A stretch of DNA of 64,000 bases from Zopfochytrium polystomum (Eukaryota > Chytridiomycota > Chytridiomycetes > Chytridiales > Chytridiaceae). This document shows, piece after piece, positions 1-9,900 of the stretch (the stretch's first letter is position 1; each line of letters begins with the position of its first letter). The notes under the pieces are model-generated. The model was not told the DNA's origin. It saw only the letters and a list, made by a program, of their open reading frames with translations, and did no database searches. A program made the translations under genes and the position numbers. The stretch lies in the NCBI GenBank assembly GCA_025765615.1, contig JAIVFJ010000061.1:186001-250000 (forward strand), read 5' to 3'.

Positions 1-1
1 T

Positions 2-2866
2 GAGGAGCACGACAACCTGGACCCATCAGACCTTTTGCTGGCATCCAAGCTACCAAAAGAATATCTCCCTTATGCTGATGTGTTTTCCAAGACCAAGGCA
101 GACCTGCTACCAGCTCAGAGGCCTTATGACTGTGAAATCCCACTCAAGGATGAAACTTGCAGCCCACCTTTCAAGCCACTGTACCACCTCTCTCCACCAG
201 AAGCCAAGGCCCTCCAAGAATACATTGAAGAAATGCTGAACAAGGGATTCATCCAACCTTCCAAGTCACCAGCTGGAGCTCCCATCTTTTTTGTCAAGAA
301 GAAGGATGGGGGACTGAGACCCTGTGTGGACTACAGAGATCTCAATGAGATGACAGTCAAGAACCGCTATCCACTGCCTCTCATCTCTGAATTACTGGAC
401 AAACTGAGCCATGCAAGGATATTTTCCAAGATTGACCTCAGAGGTGCCTACAATTTGGTCAGAATTAAGCCCCAGGATCAATGGAAGACTGCCTTCAGAT
501 GCAAATACGGTCACTTTGAGTACTTGGTTATGCCCTTTGGACTTACCAATGCTCCAGCTATTTTCCAAGGCATGATGAATGACATCTTCAGGGATATTCT
601 GGACCTTTTTGTCATTGTCTACCTGGATGATATCCTGGTATTTTCATCTGACACTGCAAGCCATATGGGACATGTCAAGACTGTCTTGGAGAGACTCAGA
701 CAGCATCACCTCTATGCAAAGCTGGAGAAGTGTGAATTCCACAAGACCTCCATTGAGTTTTTGGGGTTCATTGTGTCTGACAAAGGGATCTCCATGGCAC
801 CAGACAAGATCCAAACTATTCTTGAATGGAAGGCTCCAAATTCCATCAAGGATGTTCAAAGCTTCCTTGGATTTTGCAACTTCTACAGAACCTTCATTGC
901 CAACTATTCTGCCATAGCCAAGCCTCTCACTGATCTCACCAAGAAGACCACCAAGTTTGAATGGACCCCAGCAGCAGAGCAAGCCTGGCTAGCTCTTAAG
1001 ACAGCAACCACAAGTGCACCACTCCTTAAGCATGTGGATCCCTTGCTTCCCTTCACCTTGGAAACTGATGCCTCAGACTATGCCCTTGGCGCTGTTCTGT
1101 CCCAGCCAAGCTCTCAGGACCCCTCTGCTCCTCTGCATCCAGTGGCATATTACTCCAGGAAGCTGAACAGTGCTGAGTGTAACTACACAGTCCATGACAA
1201 GGAGTTGCTTGCAATTGTGGAAGCATTCAAATTCTGGAGACACTACTTGGCTGGTTCTAAAGGCATCTCTGTCTATTCTGATCACAAGAACCTCACCTTC
1301 TTCAGGGCAAGGAGGTTGCTCAAGCAGAGGCATGCCAGGTGGGCTGAACTGCTCTCTGAGTATGACTTTAAGCTGTGCTATTCTCCTGGCCACCTTAACA
1401 CTGTGGCTGATGCCCTGTCAAGAAGAACAGACCTTGCACCTGAAGGGGGAGATGGTTTCACCCCACCATCCAAGACACACCTTTCATTGCTTCCTGACAG
1501 TGTGTGGGCCCATGCTATTTCCAAGGACCCCAAGCCTCACAAGATTCAAATCAGCCAAGAAGAGGAAAAACTTGAGATACTCAAGACAAGGCATGATGCA
1601 GCAACAGCTGGACACCCAGGAGAGCACAAGACATATGAGCTTGTTTCCAGAGACTTCTACTGGCCAGGCATGAGGAAGTACATCAAGAACTATGTCAGCA
1701 GCTGTGAACCTGTCAAAGAAACAAATCCAGCAGACACAAGCCCTATGGACTTCTGGAGCCCCTCCCAATTGCCATCAGCCCTTGGTCATTAATATCCATG
1801 GACTTCATTGTGAAACTGCCCCCATCCCATGGATTTGACTCTATCCTTGTTGTCATCTGCAGAAGGACAAAGTTGGCCCATTTCATCCCCTGCACTGAGA
1901 ATATAGATGCACAAGGAACAGCAGACCTGTTTTTGCAGCACATATTCAGGCTCCATGGGCTGCCTCAGTCAATCATCAGTGACAGGCCAGTTCAGATCTC
2001 AATTTTGGAAAGCACTCACAGCAGCCCTTGGAATCAAGTCTCAACTGTCAACTGCTTATCACCCTCAGACTGATGGACAAACAGAAAGAACAAACCAGAC
2101 TCTGGAGCAGTATTTGAGGTGCTATGTCAGCTATCAACAGGATGATTGGCCCACCCTCCTTCCACTGGCAGAATTTGCTCTCAACAATTCTCTCCACTCA
2201 AGCACCCAGCTATCTCCTTTCTTTGCAACCTATGGCTTCAATCCAAGAGGAGATCTTCTGGGACAAGAGACCCTATCCAATGTCCAAGCTCCTGCTGCGG
2301 CTTCACACTTACATAAGCTCAAGATCATCAGCACCTTCCTGGACTCCACCCTGAAGCAAGCCCAAGAAGATGCCTCAAGATTTGCCAACACTCACAGAAT
2401 GGACCATGACCTTGCTGTGGGTCAGCAAGTTTGGCTTCTGAGGAAGAACTTGCAGACCAAAAGACCAAGTCCCAAGCTAGACAACCTCAAGTTGGGTCCT
2501 TTCAAGATCTTGGAGCAAATCAATCCAGTCACCTTCAAGCTGGATCTCCCTGCATCCATGAAGATCCACCCAGTTTTCCATGTCAGCCTTTTAGAGAAGT
2601 TTGTGGCCAATTCCATTCCAGGCAGAGTTGTTCCTCCTCCTCCTCCAGTTGAGGTAGAAGGTGAAGAGGAATTTGAGGTTGAACAAATCTTGGATGCCAA
2701 GTGGTTTGGAAGAACACTCAAGTTCCTTGTTAAGTGGAAAGGTTACTCAGATGCTGACAACACCTGGGAGCCTGAGTCAAACCTCACTCACTGCCAAGAC
2801 CTTCTGCTCGAGTTCAAGACCAGGTACCCCACCAAGTTGCAGAAGAGGCCTAAAAGGGGGAGATGA
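2..2866 (+). pseudogene. Unit A pol, 5'-truncated by the window edge, frameshifted in integrase
   Basis: Reading from base 2 the frame encodes RT (YLDD motif), RNase H and the start of integrase, almost identical to unit C. Compared with unit C there is a 1-bp deletion near 1706, inside the HHCC zinc-binding region, and a 5-bp deletion near 1985 at the second catalytic Asp of integrase. Together they remove 6 bp, so the frame recovers at about 1990 and continues through the GPY-like region and chromodomain to the stop at 2864-2866. Between the lesions the frame is wrong and meets a stop at 1790-1792. Integrase is therefore non-functional while the rest of pol remains intact, which points to recent decay. 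Confidence 0.9.
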
Positions 2867-2895
2867 TGTTATGAATCACCCTCTGGAAACCTCTG

Positions 2896-2993
2896 GAACC
2901 TTCTAGAACATTCCTTCATGGAACCTTCTGGAACCTTCTGGAACCTTCTAGAACATTCCTTCATGGAACCTTGTGGAACCTTCTGGAACCTTC
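2896..2993 (+). promoter_or_regulatory. Phased heat-shock-element (HSF-site) array in the U3 region of LTR 1
   Basis: GAA and TTC triplets alternate every 5 bp, the nGAAnnTTCn arrangement bound by heat shock factor. Examples are GAA 2896, TTC 2901, GAA 2906, TTC 2911, then eight consecutive pentamers from 2921 to 2958, then more to 2993, all in one 5-bp register. The HSE consensus is established knowledge. That this promoter is heat- or stress-induced is inference. Confidence 0.75.
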
Positions 2994-3103
2994 TTTGCTT
3001 TCCTGACTTGTCTTGTTGTCATTGGTATCATTGGTATCATTGTATTACTAATTGCTCTTTCTGGAACTTTCTTGGAGTCTTGACAAGGAACACTCTCAAA
3101 AGG

Positions 3104-3149
3104 TATAAAAGGGGGATGGGGGACCTGTCCCATCCCTCAAGTGAATTAT
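3104..3149 (+). promoter_or_regulatory. LTR core promoter: TATA box and inferred transcript start / self-primer
   Basis: TATAAAAG starts at 3104. The 11-mer AAGTGAATTAT at 3139-3149, 35 bp downstream, is the exact reverse complement of the putative PBS at 3223-3233. If transcription starts at 3139, the mRNA 5' end could fold onto the PBS, as in Tf1 of fission yeast. The start site is inferred from the complementarity and the TATA spacing. Confidence 0.65.
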
Positions 3150-3222
3150 TGTTTCCAATACAATCATCACTCCTCTCAGTTCCTTGTCTGCCTTGTCCCT
3201 GTCCTGCCCTGTTCCTGACATC

Positions 3223-3233
3223 ATAATTCACTT
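3223..3233 (+). other. Putative self-primed primer-binding site, unit B
   Basis: ATAATTCACTT lies 2 nt after the LTR end and is perfectly complementary to 3139-3149 in the LTR. No TGG-type tRNA 3'-end complement follows the LTR. This fits the self-priming mode of Tf1/sushi-type elements. Confidence 0.65.
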
Positions 3234-3260
3234 CACCCTCTCCCACTACTCTCTGCCATC

Positions 3261-4185
3261 ATGTCTGACCCAAACAACACCTTCCCTGATGCAACTGCCT
3301 TCCAAGCCTTGATGGACCAATTACAAGCCCTCTCAAGACAGACACACCAACTTCAAGAACAAGTCCTTCACCAGCAGCACCAGCTTCAACAACAACTTCA
3401 CCAACAAGAACATCAAGCTCTTCCCCTGCCTCAAGCCAACCAAGCAAGAGAGCCCAAGGTTCCCAGCCCTGACAAGTTCACTGGGCTGGCCAAAGACCTT
3501 AGGAACTTCATGGCCACTGTGGAGAATGTCATCCTTCTCCAACCTTCAAGATTTCCCAGTGAGCAAGTCAAGGTTCTTTTCACAAGCACCCTCCTGTCTG
3601 GTCAAGCTCAATCATGGTACAGATCTCTCCCAAGCACACCCACCACCCTGCAAGAGCTCTGGGAGGGGCTGGAAGGCTACCTTTGGTGACCCCTACGCAT
3701 CTTGGACAGCAAGATCCAAGCTCAAGCATATCAAGCAAGGAAAGCAATCTTGTGTGGCCTACACCAACCAATTCAAGCAACTAGCCAGAGACTCTGGATA
3801 CAATGATGCAGCTCTGATGGAGCTGTACCATGATGGTCTCCATGAGTCTATCCAAGACATGCTCTCCCAGTCTCTGCACATCCCTGAGACCTTGGAAGAG
3901 TACATTCTCCTTGCCATCAAGATTGACAACAGACTCTACTCCAAGAGGCTGAAGCAAAGACAAGTAGGAACTACATCAAGACCTACCCCAGTTCCTCAAG
4001 CTCTTACAGTTCCTGAACCCATGCAAGTGGATGCAGTTGAGACACTTCCTAAGGGTCCTCTGAGCCAAGAGGAGAAAGCAAGGAGGGCCCAGCAGGGACT
4101 GTGTTTTTACTGTGGCTCCAAGGAGCATGCTGTCAAGGACTGCCCAAGGAAGAAGCACCCAAACTCCCAGGTCCAGGCTCACTGA
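3261..4185 (+). pseudogene. Unit B gag with a 1-bp frameshift
   Basis: This is the same Gag as unit C: a Gln/His-rich N-terminal helix, capsid-like region and CX2CX4HX4C zinc knuckle. An extra A near 3671-3674 (GGAAGG against GGAGG in unit C) shifts the frame at about residue 137 and stops it at 3687-3689. The rest of Gag, with the zinc knuckle, stays open in the next frame to the stop at 4183-4185. The −1 frameshift signal at the gag end (heptamer 4158-4164) is intact. Confidence 0.88.
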
Positions 4186-5637
4186 GGGGCAATTCCCTGG
4201 ACCCTCCTCCAAGCTGCCCCTGTTTCATCACCACCACCAGCACCACAAACACCTCAGATTCCAAGCCCCACCAACTCACCATGGATGTCAAGATTCAACT
4301 CTCACCCAAGTCAACCATCACAACCAAGGCCCTTATAGACTCTGGATCATCCTGCAACATCATTGATGCCACCCTTGCCAAGTCTTGTGCCATTCCTACG
4401 ATCAAGAAATCCACACCCCTCAAGGTCCACTTTGCCAATCATGCTCTGTTCAAGGAAATCAGCCATGAAACCAAGCTAAACCTCCACATCCAAGACTTTC
4501 CACCATCCATGGTCAATCTGGAAGTATTGGATCTTGGCTCACCCACATTCTCTGTCATCCTGGGATTACCATGGCTGCAAACCCAGAACCCTGCCATTGA
4601 TTGGGTCACTGGTCAAGTCCAACCTCCACCAATCGGAACAGTCACCCAAAACTCAAGTCAAGCCCCCAAGTCTCATGCTCTCAAGCCCTTGATTCAAGAT
4701 TCACAGCCAGCCAAGACTCAAGTTCCACAGTTCACAGTTCATAGTCAAGATTCCAGGACAGCTCATAGAGCTCACAGTCATGGCCAAGCTCTGTAGTTCA
4801 CAGAACCCACAGTCAAAGATTCAAGTACCACAGTTCACAGTCCAAATTCAAGATTCAAGCTCCACAGCTCACAGTCTTTGCCAAGAACAGAACCCTCAGT
4901 CAAAGATTCAAGAATCACAGTTCCCAGTCAACAATTCAAGCCCCACTGCTGATGAGCACAGAAGGACAGACCTTGCACCTGAAGGGGGAGATGGTTTCAC
5001 CCCACCATCCAAGACACACCTTTCACTGCTTCCTGACAGTGTGTGGGCCTATGCTATTTCCAAGGACCCCAAGCCTCACAAGATTCAAATCAGCCAAGAA
5101 GAGGAAAAACTTGAGATACTCAAGACAAGGCATGATGCAGCAACAGCTGGACACCCAGGAGAGCACAAGACATATGAGCTTGTTTCCAGAGACTTTTACT
5201 GGCCGGGCATGAGGAAGAACTTGCAGACCAAAAGACCAAGTCCCAAGCTAGACAACCTCAAGTTGGGACCCTTCAAGATCTTGGAGCAAATCAATCCAGT
5301 CACCTTCAAGCTGGATCTCCCTGCATCCATGAAGATCCACCCAGTTTTCCATGTCAGCCTTTTGGAGAAGTTTGTGGCCAATTCCATTCCAGGCAGAGTT
5401 GTTCCTCCTCCTCCTCCAGTTGAGGTAGAAGGTGAGGAGGAATTTGAGGTTGAACAAATCTTGGATGCCAAGTGGTTTGGAAGGACACTCAAGTTCCTTG
5501 TTAAGTGGAAAGGTTACTCAGATGCTGACAACACCTGGGAACCTGAGTCAAACCTCACTCACTGCCAAGACCTTCTGCTCAAGTTCAAGACCAGGTACCC
5601 CACCAAGTTGCAGAAGAGGCCTAGAAGGGGGAGATGA
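4101..5637 (+). pseudogene. Unit B pol, internally deleted (RT, RNase H and integrase core lost)
   Basis: The protease region carries an intact DSGS active-site motif (Asp codon 4338-4340). A 1-bp length difference near 4790 then causes a stop at 4794-4796. At about 4958 the sequence jumps from the post-protease linker to the RNase H/integrase linker, losing about 1.4 kb relative to unit C (roughly 7727-9137). At 5211 a second junction removes 774 bp (258 codons) of integrase; its ends share the 8-mer TGAGGAAG in unit C (9388-9395 and 10162-10169). The second deletion keeps frame, so 4780-5637 stays open through the chromodomain. Confidence 0.88.
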
Positions 5638-5990
5638 TGTTATGAATCACCCTCTGGAAACCTCTGGAACCTTCTAGAACATTCCTTCATGGAACCTTCT
5701 GGAACCTTCTGGAACCTTCTAGAACATTCCTTCATGGAACCTTGTGGAACCTTCTGGAACCTTCTTTGCTTTCCTGACTTGTCTTGTTGTCATTGGTATC
5801 ATTGGTATCATTGTATTACTAATTGCTCTTTCTGGAACTTTCTTTGAGTCTTGACAAGGAAGACTCTCAAAAGTATAAAAGGGGGATGGGGGGACCTGTC
5901 CCATCCCTCAAGTGAATTATTGTTTCCAATACAATCATCACTCCTCTCAGTTCCTTGTCTGCCTTGTCCTGTCCTGCCCTGTTCCTGACA
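5638..5990 (+). repeat. LTR 2 (353 bp)
   Basis: It is nearly identical to LTR 1, including the longer GAA/TTC array (about 5667-5764), a TATA-like box near 5874 and the self-primer 11-mer. It lies between the stop of unit B pol and unit C. The sequence after it repeats the PBS (5993-6003) and the gag leader. Confidence 0.93.
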
Positions 5991-5992
5991 TC

Positions 5993-6003
5993 ATAATTCA
6001 CTT
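5993..6003 (+). other. Putative self-primed primer-binding site, unit C
   Basis: ATAATTCACTT follows the LTR end after TC, as in unit B. It is complementary to the LTR 11-mer AAGTGAATTAT, 35 bp downstream of the TATA box in LTR 1. Confidence 0.65.
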
Positions 6004-6030
6004 CACCCTCTCCCACTACTCTCTGCCATC

Positions 6031-6954
6031 ATGTCTGACCCAAACAACACCTTCCCTGATGCAACTGCCTTCCAAGCCTTGATGGACCAATTACAAGCCC
6101 TCTCAAGACAGACACACCAACTTCAAGAACAAGTCCTTCACCAGCAGCACCAGCTTCAACAACAACTTCACCAACAAGAACATCAAGCTCTTCCCCTGCC
6201 TCAAGCCAACCAAGCAAGAGAGCCCAAGGTTCCCAGCCCTGACAAGTTCACTGGGCTGGCCAAAGACCTTAGGAACTTCATGGCCACTGTGGAGAATGTC
6301 ATCCTTCTCCAACCTTCAAGATTTCCCAGTGAGCAAGTCAAGGTTCTTTTCACAAGCACCCTCCTGTCTGGTCAAGCTCAATCATGGTACAGATCTCTCC
6401 CAAGCACACCCACCACCCTGCAAGAGCTCTGGGAGGGGCTGGAGGCTACCTTTGGTGACCCCTACGCATCTTGGACAGCAAGATCCAAGCTCAAGCATAT
6501 CAAGCAAGGAAAGCAATCTTGTGTGGCCTACACCAACCAATTCAAGCAACTAGCCAGAGACTCTGGATACAATGATGCAGCTCTGATGGAGCTGTACCAT
6601 GATGGTCTCCATGAGTCTATCCAAGACATGCTCTCCCAGTCTCTGCACATCCCTGAGACCTTGGAAGAGTACATTCTCCTTGCCATCAAGATTGACAACA
6701 GACTCTACTCCAAGAGGCTGAAGCAAAGACAAGTAGGAACTACATCAAGACCTACCCCAGTTCCTCAAGCTCTTACAGTTCCTGAACCCATGCAAGTGGA
6801 TGCAGTTGAGACACTTCCTAAGGGTCCTCTGAGCCAAGAGGAGAAAACAAGGAGGGCCCAGCAGGGACTGTGTTTTTACTGTGGCTCCAAGGAGCATGCT
6901 GTCAAGGACTGCCCAAGGAAGAAGCACCCAAACTCCCAGGTCCAGGCTCACTGA
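6031..6954 (+). CDS. gag: Gag of unit C (307 aa), intact
   Basis: This encodes the structural capsid/nucleocapsid protein of the retrotransposon. The first ATG after the LTR and PBS (6031) starts a Gln/His-rich, probably coiled-coil segment (residues about 20-60). A retrotransposon-type capsid region (about 70-210) follows, then a basic linker and one zinc knuckle with Cys281, Cys284, His289 and Cys294. A Lys/Arg tail and a stop at 6952-6954 end it. It is 28 nt downstream of the PBS. The pol frame overlaps it from 6822, offset by −1. It is the only intact gag in the window and could in principle supply particles to the defective units. Confidence 0.92.
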   Translation: MSDPNNTFPDATAFQALMDQLQALSRQTHQLQEQVLHQQHQLQQQLHQQEHQALPLPQANQAREPKVPSPDKFTGLAKDLRNFMATVENVILLQPSRFPSEQVKVLFTSTLLSGQAQSWYRSLPSTPTTLQELWEGLEATFGDPYASWTARSKLKHIKQGKQSCVAYTNQFKQLARDSGYNDAALMELYHDGLHESIQDMLSQSLHIPETLEEYILLAIKIDNRLYSKRLKQRQVGTTSRPTPVPQALTVPEPMQVDAVETLPKGPLSQEEKTRRAQQGLCFYCGSKEHAVKDCPRKKHPNSQVQAH

Positions 6955-9900
6955 GGGGCAATTCCCTGGACCCTCCTCCAAGCTGCCCCTGTTTCATCAC
7001 CACCACCAGCACCACAAACACCTCAGATTCCAAGCCCCACCAACTCACCATGGATGTCAAGATTCAACTCTCACCCAAGTCAACCATCACAACCAAGGCC
7101 CTTATCAACTCTGGATCATCCTGCAACATCATTGATGCCACCCTTGCCAAGTCTTGTGCCATTCCCACCATCAAGAAATCCACACCCCTCAAGGTCCACT
7201 TTGCCAATCATGCTCTGTTCAAGGAAATCAGCCATGAAACCAAGCTAAACCTCCACATCCAAGACTTTCCACCATCCATGGTCAACCTGGAAGTATTGGA
7301 TCTTGGCTCACCCACATTCTCTGTCATCCTGGGATTACCATGGCTGCAAGCCCAGAACCCTGACATTGATTGGGTCACTGGTCAAGTCCAACCTCCACCA
7401 ATCGGAACAGTCACCCAAAACTCAAGTCAAGCCCCCAAGTCTCATGCTCTCAAGCCCTTGATTCAAGATTCACAGCCAGCCAAGACTCAAGTTCCACAGT
7501 TCACAGCTCACAGTCAAGATTCAAGTAGAGCTCATAGAGCTCACAGTCATGGCCATGACTCTTGTTCACAGAACCCACAGTCAAAGATTCAAGTACCACA
7601 GTTCACAGTCCACATTCAAGATTCAAGTTCCACAGCTCACAGTCTTTGCCAAGAACAGAACTCTCAGTCAAAGATTCAAGAATCACAGTTCCCAGTCAAG
7701 AATTCAAGCCCCACTGCTGAGGAGCACGACAACCTGGACCCATCAGACCTTTTGCTGGCATCCAAGCTACCAAAAGAATATCTCCCTTATGCTGATGTGT
7801 TTTCCAAGACCAAGGCAGACCTGCTACCAGCTCAGAGGCCTTATGACTGTGAAATCCCACTCAAGGATGAAACTTGCAGCCCACCTTTCAAGCCACTGTA
7901 CCACCTCTCTCCACCAGAAGCCAAGGCCCTCCAAGAATACATTGAAGAAATGCTGAACAAGGGATTCATCCAACCTTCCAAGTCACCAGCTGGAGCTCCC
8001 ATCTTTTTTGTCAAGAAGAAGGATGGGGGACTGAGACCCTGTGTGGACTACAGAGATCTCAATGAGATGACAGTCAAGAACCGCTATCCACTGCCTCTCA
8101 TCTCTGAATTACTGGACAAACTGAGCCATGCAAGGATATTTTCCAAGATTGACCTCAGAGGTGCCTACAATTTGGTCAGAATTAAGCCCCAGGATCAATG
8201 GAAGACTGCCTTCAGATGCAAATACGGTCACTTTGAGTACTTGGTTATGCCCTTTGGACTTACCAATGCTCCAGCTATTTTCCAAGGCATGATGAATGAC
8301 ATCTTCAGGGATATTCTGGACCTTTTTGTCATTGTCTACCTGGATGATATCCTGGTATTTTCATCTGACACTGCAAGCCATATGGGACATGTCAAGACTG
8401 TCTTGGAGAGACTCAGACAGCATCACCTCTATGCAAAGCTGGAGAAGTGTGAATTCCACAAGACCTCCATTGAGTTTTTGGGGTTCATTGTGTCTGACAA
8501 AGGGATCTCCATGGCACCAGACAAGATCCAAACTATTCTTGAATGGAAGGCTCCAAATTCCATCAAGGATGTTCAAAGCTTCCTTGGATTTTGCAACTTC
8601 TACAGAACCTTCATTGCCAACTATTCTGCCATAGCCAAGCCTCTCACTGATCTCACCAAGAAGACCACCAAGTTTGAATGGACCCCAGCAGCAGAGCAAG
8701 CCTGGCTAGCTCTTAAGACAGCAACCACAAGTGCACCACTCCTTAAGCATGTGGATCCCTTGCTTCCCTTCACCTTGGAAACTGATGCCTCAGACTATGC
8801 CCTTGGCGCTGTTCTGTCCCAGCCAAGCTCTCAGGAACCCTCTGCTCCTCTGCATCCAGTGGCATATTACTCCAGGAAGCTGAACAGTGCTGAGTGTAAC
8901 TACACAGTCCATGACAAGGAGTTGCTTGCAATTGTGGAAGCATTCAAATTCTGGAGACACTACTTGGCTGGTTCTAAAGGCATCTCTGTCTATTCTGATC
9001 ACAAGAACCTCACCTTCTTCAGGGCAAGGAGGTTGCTCAAGCAGAGGCATGCCAGGTGGGCTGAACTGCTCTCTGAGTATGACTTTAAGCTGTGCTATTC
9101 TCCTGGCCACCTTAACACTGTGGCTGATGCCCTGTCAAGAAGAACAGACCTTGCACCTGAAGGGGGAGATGGTTTCACCCCACCATCCAAGACACACCTT
9201 TCATTGCTTCCTGACAGTGTGTGGGCCCATGCTATTTCCAAGGACCCCAAGCCTCACAAGATTCAAATCAGCCAAGAAGAGGAAAAACTTGAGATACTCA
9301 AGACAAGGCATGATGCAGCAACAGCTGGACACCCAGGAGAGCACAAGACATATGAGCTTGTTTCCAGAGACTTCTACTGGCCAGGCATGAGGAAGTACAT
9401 CAAGAACTATGTCAGCAGCTGTGAAACCTGTCAAAGAAACAAATCCAGCAGACACAAGCCCTATGGACTTCTGGAGCCCCTCCCAATTGCCATCAGCCCT
9501 TGGTCATCAATATCCATGGACTTCATTGTGAAACTGCCCCCATCCCATGGATTTGACTCTATCCTTGTTGTCATCTGCAGAAGGACAAAGTTGGCCCATT
9601 TCATCCCCTGCACTGAGAATATAGATGCACAAGGAACAGCAGACCTGTTTTTGCAGCACATATTCAGGCTCCATGGGCTGCCTCAGTCAATCGTCAGTGA
9701 CAGAGGACCACAGTTCAGATCTCAATTTTGGAAAGCACTCACAGCAGCCCTTGGAATCAAGTCTCAACTGTCAACTGCTTATCACCCTCAGACTGATGGA
9801 CAAACAGAAAGAACAAACCAGACTCTGGAGCAGTATTTGAGGTGCTATGTCAGCTATCAACAGGATGATTGGCCCACCCTCCTTCCACTGGCAGAATTTG

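Larger units (their letters stand above)
2867..3220 (+). repeat. LTR 1 (354 bp)
   Basis: It begins TGTTATGAATCACC directly after the pol stop codon and a polypurine tract and ends CCTGTTCCTGACA, giving TG...CA ends. It contains an HSE-like array (2896-2993), a TATA box (3104) and the inferred transcript start (3139). It serves as 3' LTR of unit A and 5' LTR of unit B. It has one more 45-bp GAA/TTC block than LTR 3. Confidence 0.93.

Noticed and set aside
2881..2995. CRISPR-like or satellite array
   Set aside because: Units are 5-10 bp, inside the U3 of an LTR, without spacers; heat-shock-element phasing explains them.
3221..3240. Classical tRNA-primed PBS after the LTR
   Set aside because: No TGG-type complement to a tRNA 3' end is present; the sequence instead matches the LTR's own 11-mer exactly.
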